Shown here piece by piece: positions 54,027 through 63,863 of a stretch of 64,000 nucleotides of DNA. The notes below the pieces were generated by a model. That model was given only the letters and a program-made list of their open reading frames with translations. It was not told where the DNA came from and made no database searches. The DNA is taken from NCBI GenBank assembly GCA_910587835.1, contig CAJUNQ010000005.1, positions 54,175-118,174 on the forward strand, in the 5' to 3' direction. The DNA is from an uncultured Oscillospiraceae bacterium. Lineage in GTDB: Bacteria > Bacillota > Clostridia > Oscillospirales > Acutalibacteraceae. Position 1 is the stretch's first letter. Every line of letters starts with the position of its first letter. The translations under genes were made by a program, and so were the position numbers.

Positions 54027-55888
54027 ATATTCTGACGAATATGACAAAAAAACAGCGGCGTATGCTGAGCCGCATTCTGGCCGGGGCTCTGCTGCTGGTT
54101 GCCGCTGTGCTCATTCCCTACCAGGGGCCCTGGCGGTTTCTGCTGTTCCTCCCCGCCTATTTCATGGTGGGCTGGGACGTGCTCTGGCAGGCGGCCCGGA
54201 ATATCTGCCGGGGTCAGGTGTTTGACGAGAATTTTCTGATGGCCCTGGCCACAGTGGGGGCCTTCTGCACCGGCTTTTTTGGAGAAGGAGAGTACCCTGA
54301 GGCAGTGTTTGTCATGCTGTTTTACCAGGTGGGGGAGCTGTTCCAGGGGTATGCGGTGGGCCGGTCCCGGCGCAGCATTGCCTCGCTGATGGACTTGCGC
54401 CCGGACTACGCCAATGTAGAGCAGGACGGGAAGCTGGTGCAGGTGGACCCGGAGGAGCTGCAGCCCGGTCAGGTGTTTGTGGTAAAGCCCGGAGAAAAGC
54501 TGCCCCTGGACGGGACCATTCTCAGCGGCAGCACCACCCTGAACACAGCGGCCCTCACCGGCGAGTCCCTGCCCCGAAGCGTTGGGGTAGGGGACAGCGT
54601 GCAAAGCGGCTGTGTGAACCTGAGCGGACTGATCCAGGTGCGGGCGGAGAAGCCCTTTGAGGAGTCCACCGTAGCGAAAATTTTGGAGCTGGTAGAGAAT
54701 GCCGCCAGCAAAAAGGCCAGGGCCGAGAGCTTGATCACCCGCTTTGCCCGGTACTATACCCCTGCGGTGGTAATCGCGGCGGTGGCGCTGGCCCTGCTGC
54801 CTCCTCTGGTGGTGGGGGGCTGGGCCCTGTGGCTGCGGCGGGCCCTCACCTTCCTGGTGGTGTCCTGCCCCTGCGCCCTGGTGATCTCGGTTCCCCTCAG
54901 CTTTTTCGCGGGGATTGGCCGGGCCTCCCGGCAGGGGGTGCTCATCAAGGGCGGCAGCTATCTGGAGGCCATGGCCGCGGTAGACACGGTTGTGTTTGAC
55001 AAAACCGGCACCCTGACCCAAGGGGTGTTCCAGGTGGCGGAGATCCACCCCCAGGGCATGACGGAGGACCAGCTTTTAGAGCTGGCCGCTCTGGCCGAGG
55101 GCCGCTCCGACCACCCCATCTCCCGCTCTCTGCGGGAGGCCCTGGGCCGGGAGCCGGACAGCTCCCAGCTGGAAGAGGCCCAGGAGCTCTCCGGCCGGGG
55201 CGTGCGGGTGCGTGTCAACGGCAAAACGCTCTGCGCGGGCAACCGCCGTCTGATGGAGGAGCTGGGCGTCTCCTGCCCCTCCACCGCCAACGGGGGAACT
55301 GTGGTACATGTGGCAGTAGACGGAGCCTACGCCGGCTGGCTGTTGATTGCCGACCGCCCCAAGCCTGACGCCAAAGAGGCCGTTGCCCTGCTGAAGCAGG
55401 AGGGCATCACTCCGGTAATGCTCACCGGCGACAGCAAAGCGGCAGGCGAGGCCGCAGCCAGAGAGCTGGGTATTGAGCAGGTCCACACCGAGCTGCTGCC
55501 GGCAGACAAGGTGGCCCAGGTAGAGTCCCTGCTGACAGCTCCTGACCGGCGGCGCAAGGCCACCCTGGCCTTTGTGGGCGACGGCATCAACGACGCGCCC
55601 GTGCTCTCCCGGGCAGACGTGGGAATTGCCATGGGCGGGCTGGGCTCTGACGCGGCCATTGAGGCGGCGGACATTGTGCTCATGGACGACAAGCCCTCCA
55701 AGCTGGCGGCGGCGTTGAAGCTCTCCCGGCGCACCCTGGGGATTGTACGGGAGAACATTGTCTTCGCGCTGGGCGTCAAGGCGCTGGTTCTGGTGCTCAG
55801 CGCTCTGGGGCTGACAGGCATGTGGCTGGCGGTCTTTGCCGATGTAGGCGTAATGGTGCTGGCAGTGCTCAACGCCATGCGGGTGTGA
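54023..55888 (+). CDS. P1B-type heavy-metal ATPase (Cd/Zn/Pb exporter)
   Basis: 621 residues without N-terminal HMA. The ion-binding motif is SCPCAL (C282, C284), the phosphorylated aspartate is D326 in DKTGTLT, actuator TGES is near 179-182, and the nucleotide domain has the HP and GDGINDAP motifs. CPC plus DKTG pattern and the CadC-type repressor argue for Zn/Cd/Pb efflux. A membrane protein powered by ATP. Confidence 0.93.
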   Translation: MNILTNMTKKQRRMLSRILAGALLLVAAVLIPYQGPWRFLLFLPAYFMVGWDVLWQAARNICRGQVFDENFLMALATVGAFCTGFFGEGEYPEAVFVMLFYQVGELFQGYAVGRSRRSIASLMDLRPDYANVEQDGKLVQVDPEELQPGQVFVVKPGEKLPLDGTILSGSTTLNTAALTGESLPRSVGVGDSVQSGCVNLSGLIQVRAEKPFEESTVAKILELVENAASKKARAESLITRFARYYTPAVVIAAVALALLPPLVVGGWALWLRRALTFLVVSCPCALVISVPLSFFAGIGRASRQGVLIKGGSYLEAMAAVDTVVFDKTGTLTQGVFQVAEIHPQGMTEDQLLELAALAEGRSDHPISRSLREALGREPDSSQLEEAQELSGRGVRVRVNGKTLCAGNRRLMEELGVSCPSTANGGTVVHVAVDGAYAGWLLIADRPKPDAKEAVALLKQEGITPVMLTGDSKAAGEAAARELGIEQVHTELLPADKVAQVESLLTAPDRRRKATLAFVGDGINDAPVLSRADVGIAMGGLGSDAAIEAADIVLMDDKPSKLAAALKLSRRTLGIVRENIVFALGVKALVLVLSALGLTGMWLAVFADVGVMVLAVLNAMRV

Positions 55889-55957
55889 CCGCTGGCAGGA
55901 AAACCGCCAAGCGGCAATGTATTCCATGACCACGACCAAGCAAGCGAATTTCTAAAG

Positions 55958-56490
55958 AAAAAGCCTCCCCTTCTGGCCCGCTGGTTTTGCCCGCGGGTCG
56001 GGAAGGGGAGGCTTTTTCTTCTGCATTTACCGCTCTCAAAAAGGGACGCTCGCCCCCTTGCTCCGCAAGGGGAGGAAGCTTTTGCTCCGCAAACCTTCCG
56101 CAGCCGCCAAGACCCGCGTCTGCGCTCGCTGGGCCCTTTCGTCCTGTTTCAGCCGGCAGCGAGCAGTCCGCTGGTCTCCCTTTGGTCGACCGCGCTCCGA
56201 CTTGCCGAAGGCAAGTCGACGGCGGCACAGCTCTGCCCCGTTCCCTACTTGGTGATGGGAGAAAACTACTACCTCGCACCTTTGCTTTCTGCGCCGCCGT
56301 TTTAAGGTCAAGACCTTGGGGACTCTGTCCCCAAACCTCTGCCACCTTTGTAAAGGGCGAGGGTCGCCGGGTACTTGCCTCAGGCAATGTACGGCGACCG
56401 TCCCGAGCCGACCGACGCGACAGCGGAGACGACGAAACTTTTCATTCGCGCACCCTTGTTCTTCTTCGCTCTGGCCTTTTTGCCTGCGCT
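55958..56490 (+). repeat. Dispersed non-coding repeat, copy B
   Basis: Matches copy A closely, opening with the terminator AAAAAGCCTCCCCTTCT/GGGAAGGGGAGGCTTTTT. It has extra roughly 70 bases near 56357-56430 absent from A (CGCCGGGTACTTGCC...), then both copies resume with GACGAAACTTTT. It ends at the 3' end of the minus-strand MGMT-like gene, as copy A ends at the ABC gene. Confidence 0.88.
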
Positions 56491-56805
56491 TCAGGCTGGC
56501 AGCTGGGGGCCTTCCCAGGCGTGGGCGCGCAGGTCCGCCCGGCCGTCCGGCAAAAAACGGACCCCCTCCGCCTCCAGCATCCTCCGCTGAATCTCCTTGC
56601 CCCCAAAGGCCTGGTCACAGCACAGGCTCCCGTCCCGGTAAATCACCCGGTGACAGGGCAGCCCCTCCGGCGCACGGAGCATAGCCGCCCCCACAATCCG
56701 CGCCGCCCGGGGCCGTCCGCACAAAAAGGCCAGCTGACCATAGGTTGCCAGCTTTCCCGGCGGAATTTGCCTTACCAGCGCATACACCTCTTCCGGAAAG
56801 CTCAA
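56491..56805 (-). CDS. MGMT-family DNA-binding domain protein (alkyltransferase-like)
   Basis: A 104-residue protein consisting of only the C-terminal domain of O6-alkylguanine-DNA alkyltransferases, with the helix-turn-helix (ATYGQLAFLCGRPRAARIV) and the active-site GLPCHRVI carrying C51. The retained cysteine suggests genuine methyl transfer from O6-alkylguanine, unlike the Cys-free ATL proteins. Overlaps the MATE gene by four bases. Confidence 0.9.
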   Translation of the reverse strand: MSFPEEVYALVRQIPPGKLATYGQLAFLCGRPRAARIVGAAMLRAPEGLPCHRVIYRDGSLCCDQAFGGKEIQRRMLEAEGVRFLPDGRADLRAHAWEGPQLPA

Positions 56806-58190
56806 ACCCCGCCCCCTCCCTTCAGGGGGCTCTGCTTTTCCAGCCCCCGAAAAATGCGCAGCAGCATCACCACCGCCGCGGCAGACAAAATCAGCTCAGA
56901 GGCCAGCTGGGCATAGGCCAGGCCATAGGGAGGAAAGAGCTTGTCCAGCACCAGCAGCGCGGGAATTTCCAGCACAATCTTCCGCAGCACCGCAAACAGC
57001 AGAGCCCTTTTGCCCATGCCGCAGGACTGGAACACCCCCACAGCAATAAAGTCCACACACAAAAAGGGTTGGGCCAGACAAAGCCCCTGCAAAAACGCCG
57101 CGCCCCAGGTCACCACCGAGTCATTCTGAATAAAGAGCAGGGTAAACCACCGGGCCCCAAAGAACATGGCGGCAGTGGCCACCGCCATAAAGCCCAGGGC
57201 CACCTTCCCTAAAAAGAGAATGCTCTCCTTCATACGCCGGGCGTTGCCGCTGGCATAGTTGTACCCAATCAAAGGCATCATGCCCTGAGAGCCCCCCAGG
57301 GCAATCTGCATGGAAACCGAGCTGATGGTGCTGGCAATGCCCATAGCCGCCACAGCGTCCGGGCCGTAAGAGGCGGTGAAATTGTTCAGCACCATGCGGC
57401 TGGTGACATTGAGCAGGTTCTGAATGGAGGCCGGAATGCCCACCCCGAAAATTCCCAGCACAATGGCCCTGCGCAGCCCGAACATGGCCGGGTTAACGCA
57501 CACAAAGGTCTTGCCCCGGCGCACAAACAGCAGCACAAAAAAGTACAGGCAGGCCGCGCAGTTAGAGAGAAAAGTGGCAAGCCCGGCTCCTGCCGCCCCA
57601 AGGTTCAGCCCCCAGGGCAGAATAAAAACAGGGTCCAGAATAATGTTGAGAAAGCACCCGCTCATGGTGCCAATGCTGGCGTGCAGCGCCGCCCCCTCTG
57701 ACCGCACCAGATAAGCCAGCACCACATTGAGAATGGCCGGGGCCGCCCCAAAGGTGACAGTCCACAGCAGATAGTCGCTGGTAGCGCCCAGGGTAGCCTG
57801 GTCGGTGCCCAGCAGGCTCAGCAGGGGCAGGCGAAAGCAGGTGAACCCCAGGGAGAACAGTACCCCGAACAGCAGCGAGCCGTAAAACCCAAAGGCTGAG
57901 CTGCGGTACACCGTGTCGTAGTCCTTCACCCCCAGGGCCCGGCTCATCATGCTGGAGGTGCCCACGCCGAAGAGATTGTTCACCGCGTTAAAGGCCAGCA
58001 GCATAGGCCCCGACAGGGTAAGAGCCGCGTTCTGAACCGGGTCGTTGAGCATACCCACAAAATAGGTGTCCGCCAGGTGATACAGCACCATCACCAGCGA
58101 GCTGAGCACCGTGGGAATGGCCAGTGTCATCACAGCCCGGGGCACGGGCATATGTTCAAAAAGTTCCGTTTTTTCATTTCCAGCGGGCAT
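56802..58190 (-). CDS. MATE-family multidrug efflux transporter
   Basis: Start at ATG 58190 after AAAGGAGCAAAC; the longer frame to 58487 overlaps the neighbouring gene without support. The 462 residues have twelve helices; MTLAIPTVLSSLVMVLYHLAD is the MATE first helix. It exports drugs or metabolites in exchange for Na+ or H+. It precedes and overlaps the MGMT-like gene. Confidence 0.92.
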   Translation of the reverse strand: MPAGNEKTELFEHMPVPRAVMTLAIPTVLSSLVMVLYHLADTYFVGMLNDPVQNAALTLSGPMLLAFNAVNNLFGVGTSSMMSRALGVKDYDTVYRSSAFGFYGSLLFGVLFSLGFTCFRLPLLSLLGTDQATLGATSDYLLWTVTFGAAPAILNVVLAYLVRSEGAALHASIGTMSGCFLNIILDPVFILPWGLNLGAAGAGLATFLSNCAACLYFFVLLFVRRGKTFVCVNPAMFGLRRAIVLGIFGVGIPASIQNLLNVTSRMVLNNFTASYGPDAVAAMGIASTISSVSMQIALGGSQGMMPLIGYNYASGNARRMKESILFLGKVALGFMAVATAAMFFGARWFTLLFIQNDSVVTWGAAFLQGLCLAQPFLCVDFIAVGVFQSCGMGKRALLFAVLRKIVLEIPALLVLDKLFPPYGLAYAQLASELILSAAAVVMLLRIFRGLEKQSPLKGGGGV

Positions 58191-58203
58191 GTTTGCTCCT
58201 TTC

Positions 58204-59681
58204 TTAAAGACGGGGAATGTGTGCCGGTAACGACTGGTTCCCACTGCCCCGCTGCGTCCAAAGCAGAGAGACGGCTTCCAGTCCTCCGGCGGATAGTATG
58301 TACAAAGCTGTCTGCACACCATACGAGTACCTGGCCTGTACCTCAATAAACAGATAGGCGCTGAAGCTGGCAAAGACAAGCAAGGCGGGCAGCAGGCTCT
58401 CATGCTTTGCGGCCCCGGGGCGGCGGCTGTAAAAAAAGCCCAGCATTCCCAGCACAAAGGCCGAGAAAGAGCAGAAGGACTCCCCACGCAAAGCCAGCGT
58501 GTGCAAAACAGGGCTGCTCTCCCGCAGGTGGACCAGGGGATGGGTCAAAGCGTTCCCCAGCCAGAAAATTTGCTCCTTGTCCTCCATCAGCACCACCAGG
58601 CTGCCAAGACTTGCCCGCAGCTCCTGGCTTAGCACCGCAAGCTGGGCCTCCTTCCGGGTCATGCCCTGCTCCATCCGCTGACGGATGAGCTGGTTGGCCT
58701 GTTCGCTGTACTGGCCCATGCGCTCCTGACTGAAGCCGTATACCAGCTTCAGCATAAAGTTACCCCCGGCCAGCCCCTGCTGTTGGATTCCCAACACAGA
58801 AACCGCCAGAGAGCAGCCGTAAAAAACGAGCAGATAGCTCCCCAAAAACACCCCAAAGCCCAGCCCGTAAAAGGCAAGCCGCTGGGGCAGGGGTCTTGCC
58901 ACAGCGCCAAACAGGCAGAAAGCCCCCACCGCTACCAGCATCACCAGCCCGTCAGGACGGATGACATTGGCCAGAGCTACGCAGCACCCTGCCCATAGAT
59001 ACGGCAGAAAGGCCCGTAAAGGCCCCTGAGAGCCCCAGGAAGGCCTGGGTGACTCTTGGGGGGGGGGGTACGGGCCCCTGTAGAGGCCAGGAGATAGACC
59101 GCCAGACAGGTAAAGAAGGTGGAAGCCGGGTGATTGGACAACACAGAGCACATCGCCAGCGGCAGAAGTGAAAACGCGTACAACGCCCCTGCGGCCCGGG
59201 CTGCGGCCTCGGCAAAAAAGCGGCGGGCGGTCTGATACACCAGCACAGCCGTACCCGCTCCGGCCAGACAGTTCACCAGCTTGATGCAGGCGGGGCTGTT
59301 CCAAAGCTTCAGCAGCAGCCCCTGAAAGACCGCTTGTCCCGCCTGACCGGGCCAGGTTTGAAAATATGAGCTGTACTGCCAGTCATAGCTGCCCTCCCGA
59401 ACTGCCAGAGAGGCGTTGTAAATCACCGCAAAATCAGATATGACAGGCGGGTGCAGAACCAGAATAACAGCCACCCGGGCCAGCAGGGCAGCGGCGAACA
59501 GGGCCAGGCCAAAACGGCTGATTTTCACCCGCCAGCAAATCAGGCACAGCAGAACAGAGACCCCGGCCATATAGATCCCGGAGCCAAACAGCACCCAACA
59601 GCCTGCCAGGGCCATGGCCCCAAAAAAGAGAATATGCAGCAGCCGCTGGGCCGCCAGAGGGGGAGAGCCTGTAGCATTCAT
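58204..59681 (-). pseudogene. Membrane glycosyltransferase (GT39/PMT-like), frame split at a C11 tract
   Basis: Starting at ATG 59681, the first 208 or so codons encode a membrane protein with an extracellular loop typical of GT39 proteins (VISDFAVIYNASLAVREGSYD with two acidic residues). At 59068-59058 (C11 on the coding strand) the frame changes and continues as LRAFLPYLWAGCCVALANVIRPDGL to 58204, with more helices. With 12 or 9 C the frame would be open for 492 residues. With 11 C it would end at 58977 (234 aa). Probably a phase-variable glycosyltransferase for a surface glycan. Confidence 0.72.
59058..59068 (-). repeat. Poly-C tract of 11 in the glycosyltransferase gene
   Basis: Plus strand G11 at 59058-59068, coding-strand C11. 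Such tracts mutate by slipped-strand mispairing in contingency loci. Confidence 0.95.
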
Positions 59682-59711
59682 AACATACTTACCTCCTGAT
59701 ATGATAAACCG

Positions 59712-61880
59712 TTAGATTCCGCTCTCTTTTTTCATGGTGAGGGAGATACGCTTCTTCTTCTCATCCACCTCCAACACCGTCACATCCACCACATCTCCCA
59801 CCTTTACCACCTGGCTGGGGTCCCGCACAAACCGGTCCGCCAGCTGAGAGATATGCACCAGCCCGTCCTGGTGCACCCCAATGTCCACAAAGGCCCCAAA
59901 GTCCACCACATTGCGCACCGTGCCGGTCAGCTTCATGCCGGGCTTCAGGTCGCTCATGTCCATCACATCTGTGCGCAGCAGGGGCGGGGGCAGCTGGTCC
60001 CGGGGGTCCCGGCCGGGCTTTTGCAGCTCGGCGGCAATGTCCCGCAGGGTGGGCAGGCCCACCCCGCACTCCGCCGCGGCCTTCTCCGGGCCATAGGCCT
60101 TCAGCCGCGGGTCCAGGTCTCCCAGGTTCCCTACGTCGGCCAGAGTGTACCCGCACAGCGTCAGCAGCTTTTCAGCGGCCTTGTAGGACTCGGGATGCAC
60201 CGCAGTGTGGTCCAGCACCTGCTTGCTCTCCGGCACCCGCAAAAAGCCCGCGCACTGCTCAAAGGCCTTGGGCCCCAGCTTGGGCACCTTCAAAAGCTCC
60301 CGCCGGGTCGAAAATCCCCCGTGCTCCTCCCGGTAGGCGGCCACGTTTTTGGCCACAGTGGGGCTCACCCCGGCCACCCGCCGCAGCAGGGAGGGCGAGG
60401 CGGTGTTCAGGTCCACCCCCACCCCGTTGACACAGTCCTCCACCACCCCGTCCAAGGCCTCAGAGAGCCTGGCCTGGGGCATGTCATGCTGATACTGGCC
60501 CACGCCAATGGCCTTGGGGTCAATCTTCACCAGCTCCGCCAAAGGGTCCTGCAGCCGCCGGGCAATCGACACCGCCGAGCGCAAAGACACGTCATATTCC
60601 GGAAACTCCTCCGCCCCCAGCTTGGAGGCGGAGTACACCGAGGCCCCCGCCTCGCTGACCACCATGTAGGACAGTCCATGCCCGTACTCCTTGATGAACT
60701 CGCTGACAAACAGCTCCGACTCCCGGCTGGCCGTGCCGTTGCCAATGGCAATACACTGCACCCCATGGGCGTCGCACAGCCGGCGGAGCACCCGCTTGGC
60801 CTCCTCTGTCTTGTTATGGGGCTTGGTGGGGTAGATGACCCCGGTCTCCAACACCCGGGAATTCCCGTCCACCACCGCCAGCTTGCAGCCGGTGCGGTAG
60901 GCCGGGTCAAAGCCCAGGGTGACCTTTCCCTTCACCGGAGGCTGCAGCAGCAGGGGCCGCAGGTTCAGGGCAAAGGTGTGAATGGCCTGCTCCGCCGCCT
61001 GGTCTGTAAGCTCCCGGCGCAGCTCCCTCTCCAGCGAGGGGAAGATCAGCCGGTCCCAGGCGTCCCCGGCCACCTCCTCCAAAAGCTCCAGAAAGGGGTG
61101 GTTCCGGCGAAAGTCCCGAAGAATCACCTGGGCAGGGCCAAACTCCCCGGGCAGCACCGAGACCTTCAAAACCCCCTCCCGCTCTCCCCGGTCCATGGCC
61201 AGAATCTGGTGGCTCTGCAGCCTTTTCAGGGGCTCCTGAAAATCATAATACAGCCGGTAGACGGTGTCCTTCTCTGTGTTGGCGGCAGAGCGCAGCCCGC
61301 CCCGCCGCTGAATTTCCCCCCGCAGCTGCTTGCGGGCGTCCGCGTCGTCCGAAAAGTCCTCCGCCAGAATATCCTTGGCCCCCTGCAAAGCATCCTCCGG
61401 GGACTCCACCCCCTTCTCCGGGTCCGCAAAGGCTCTGGCGGCGGCTTCCAGCTCAGGGAGGGACAGCCGCCTGCCCTTCTCATCCGCCCCGGTGAGCAGC
61501 ATCTGAGCCAGCGGTTCCAGGCCCTTCTCCCGGGCAATGCTGGCCCGGGTGCGGCGTTTGGGCCGGTAGGGGCGGTAAAGGTCCTCCACCTCGGCCAGGG
61601 TGGCGGCAGCGTCAATGGCGGCGGCCAGCTCCGGGCTGAGCTTCTCCTGGGCCTCAATGGCGGACTTCACCTCTTCCCGGCGCTGCTGCAGGCCCCGCAG
61701 GTACTGCATCCGCTCCGCCAGGGTGCGAATGGTCTGGTCGTCCATGGTGCCGTGCTGCTCCTTGCGGTAGCGGGCGATAAAGGGCACAGTGTTGCCCTCG
61801 TCCAGCAGGCTGACCACAGCCTGCACATGCTCGGGGCGCAGTTTCAGCTCCCCTGCGAGAATTTCAATCAGCTTATCCAT
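59712..61880 (-). CDS. tex: RNA-binding transcriptional accessory protein Tex
   Basis: 722 residues with the Tex layout: N-terminal helical HTH-like region, YqgF/RNase H-like domain, helix-hairpin-helix motifs (GVGVDLNTASPSLLRRVAGV) and a C-terminal S1 RNA-binding domain (GTVRNVVDFGAFVDIGVHQDGLVHISQL). It helps transcription termination and RNA metabolism. Start ATG 61880 follows AGGAGGACT. Confidence 0.95.
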   Translation of the reverse strand: MDKLIEILAGELKLRPEHVQAVVSLLDEGNTVPFIARYRKEQHGTMDDQTIRTLAERMQYLRGLQQRREEVKSAIEAQEKLSPELAAAIDAAATLAEVEDLYRPYRPKRRTRASIAREKGLEPLAQMLLTGADEKGRRLSLPELEAAARAFADPEKGVESPEDALQGAKDILAEDFSDDADARKQLRGEIQRRGGLRSAANTEKDTVYRLYYDFQEPLKRLQSHQILAMDRGEREGVLKVSVLPGEFGPAQVILRDFRRNHPFLELLEEVAGDAWDRLIFPSLERELRRELTDQAAEQAIHTFALNLRPLLLQPPVKGKVTLGFDPAYRTGCKLAVVDGNSRVLETGVIYPTKPHNKTEEAKRVLRRLCDAHGVQCIAIGNGTASRESELFVSEFIKEYGHGLSYMVVSEAGASVYSASKLGAEEFPEYDVSLRSAVSIARRLQDPLAELVKIDPKAIGVGQYQHDMPQARLSEALDGVVEDCVNGVGVDLNTASPSLLRRVAGVSPTVAKNVAAYREEHGGFSTRRELLKVPKLGPKAFEQCAGFLRVPESKQVLDHTAVHPESYKAAEKLLTLCGYTLADVGNLGDLDPRLKAYGPEKAAAECGVGLPTLRDIAAELQKPGRDPRDQLPPPLLRTDVMDMSDLKPGMKLTGTVRNVVDFGAFVDIGVHQDGLVHISQLADRFVRDPSQVVKVGDVVDVTVLEVDEKKKRISLTMKKESGI

Positions 61881-61925
61881 AGTCCTCCTGTTTTCTCCGT
61901 TATCCCATGTCTTTGGTTCACAGAC

Positions 61926-63482
61926 TTACCGCCCGCAGCAAAAGCGGAGGAACCGGGCCTCGGCCCCGGCCTCCCCCTGGCAGAACACCCCCAGGAAGCA
62001 CCCGGTAAAGGTGCCGGCCATCACCTCGGTAGAGAGCAGCTGGCTCACCCCCCGGCCAATCTCCCGGCCGTTGGCAAAGAAGGTATAGCCCGCCTTTTCC
62101 GACGCCACGCCCAGGGTGACAGGCCCGTCCTCCAAGTCCACAGGGGCGGTCTCAGTAACCATGTCGCAGACCCGCTTGCGGAGGAAGGCCTGCCGCCCTT
62201 TTTCCCCTCTGGTGACAATCAGGTCATAGTGGTGCTCGTTGGTGTGAAACACCGTAAGCCCTGCCTGAGCCCTTTCGCTCCGGGGGTCAAAGTCCAGCAG
62301 AGCCTCTGCCGTCAGGGCAAACTGCCGCTGGCGGATTCCCGTAAAGGCAGGCTCTCCCAGGCCGTCCAGGCTGTCCTCCCCGGCAGTAAGCACCAGTCCC
62401 CCGTCAAACCGGTAATGGCCCGGCACAGGGTTGCGCAGGTGGGCCCAGTCCACAGGCAGAGCGGTCATCCGGGTGAAGTCCGCGTCAACGGCATAGTCGT
62501 TCTGCCGGGCAAAGCCATTGGCGTCCAGCTGAACCTGAGGGCTGTCCACCGTGTCCATCACCGCCTCAATAAGCTGCCCGCCGTTGACCACCGGCCAGCC
62601 GTCCTCCCAGGTCACCGGGGCCAGCATGGTCTCCCGGCCAATGTGGTGCAGCTGACTCTTGGTAGGCCGCACCCCGTGGAACACCAGCCACCAGTTGCCG
62701 TTTTCGTCGTCCACCAGGTCGGCGTGGCCTGTGCCCTGAAACTCCACATACTCCGGGTCGCTCATTTTCTCAAACCCGGGCATGGAGTTGCGGTGGGTGA
62801 GAATGGGGTTGTGGGGGCAGCTCTCAAAGGGCCCCCACACATGGTCTGCCCGGGCAATGGTCTCCATGTGGCCATACTCGGTGCCGCCCTCGGCAATCAT
62901 CAGGTAGTACCGGCCATGAATCTTATACATATGGGGCCCCTCGGGACATTTCCCCCCTGTGCCCTTCCAGATGATTTTTGTCTCCGACAGCCGTTCCCCG
63001 GTGTCCGGGTTCAGCTCAAACTGGCCAATGCCCTGGCCGTCCTCCCCAAAGTGGGTGCCCACATAATAGCACCTGCCGTCGTCGTCCCAGAACAGAGAGG
63101 GGTCAATGCCCAGCTGGTCCAGGGGGGCCTGCTCGCTCCACTCCCCGTTGATATCGTCGGTGTGCACAATAAAGTTCTGCATGGGAAAGCCCTGGGCGTT
63201 CTGCTGGCTCATATTGGTGGTGATCATATAGAAGCGGCCGTTGTGCTCCCGGATGGTAGGGGCGAAAATCCCCCCGGAGGTCCGGGCTCCGGTCAGGGGG
63301 AGCTGGCTCTTCCGGGTGAGCACATGGCCCATCTGGGTCCAGTTGACCAGGTCCTTGCTGTGGTAGAGGGGGACGCCGGGGAAGAACTCAAAAGAGCTGT
63401 TGACCAGGTAGAAGTCAGAGCCCACCCGGCAGACGCTGGGGTCAGGGTAAAAGCCGGGAATGATGGGATTGCGGAATTTCAC
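61926..63482 (-). CDS. GH43-family beta-xylosidase/alpha-L-arabinofuranosidase
   Basis: Start is GTG at 63482 after AAGGAGG. The 518 residues have the GH43 propeller: base D14 in FYPDPSV, D127 in IDPSLFW and acid E181 in GKCPEGPHMYK. A C-terminal beta-sandwich (XynB C-like, about 320-515) follows. No signal peptide: cytoplasmic. It probably releases xylose or arabinose from short xylo-oligosaccharides, complementing the GH51 and GH3 enzymes upstream. Ends 45 bases before tex. Confidence 0.92.
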   Translation of the reverse strand: MKFRNPIIPGFYPDPSVCRVGSDFYLVNSSFEFFPGVPLYHSKDLVNWTQMGHVLTRKSQLPLTGARTSGGIFAPTIREHNGRFYMITTNMSQQNAQGFPMQNFIVHTDDINGEWSEQAPLDQLGIDPSLFWDDDGRCYYVGTHFGEDGQGIGQFELNPDTGERLSETKIIWKGTGGKCPEGPHMYKIHGRYYLMIAEGGTEYGHMETIARADHVWGPFESCPHNPILTHRNSMPGFEKMSDPEYVEFQGTGHADLVDDENGNWWLVFHGVRPTKSQLHHIGRETMLAPVTWEDGWPVVNGGQLIEAVMDTVDSPQVQLDANGFARQNDYAVDADFTRMTALPVDWAHLRNPVPGHYRFDGGLVLTAGEDSLDGLGEPAFTGIRQRQFALTAEALLDFDPRSERAQAGLTVFHTNEHHYDLIVTRGEKGRQAFLRKRVCDMVTETAPVDLEDGPVTLGVASEKAGYTFFANGREIGRGVSQLLSTEVMAGTFTGCFLGVFCQGEAGAEARFLRFCCGR

Positions 63483-63863
63483 GATAAAAACCTCCTTGGA
63501 ATTTTATGGGAATTTTTCAGGCAACGCCCCACAAGGCTTGTGTGCGGGTTGCGAAGTCCATTTGACCGTCAAATTTATACAGAGCGCAGCCAACCAAGGC
63601 GCGCCCCAAACGAAGGGCTTCGTGAGCGGTCAGAAAAGCTTCGTTCCCCCTTTTCAACAGCGGCAGGCTTCTTAAGTGAAAAGCCCCTAAGCCGCCGGAG
63701 GCCAGCCACTCTTTCCTTGGACACTCCCGCCAACCAGACCATTTCCGGCCTTGGGCAAGAGAAAGCGATGCGCTATAACGGAAAAACCGCAAGCAAATCC
63801 TGTGCAAGGGCTGGTCTTTGTGCGGTACTGCCTAAGTCAGGGCCGCTTCCGCCCGCCCTCTTA
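63483..63863. other. Long intergenic region without a gene
   Basis: No credible ORF is seen on either strand. The stretch is of average GC and has short hairpins but no T-run terminator in its centre. A ribosome site for the minus-strand GH43 is at its left end. Its lack of repeats within the window leaves its role open. Confidence 0.4.
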
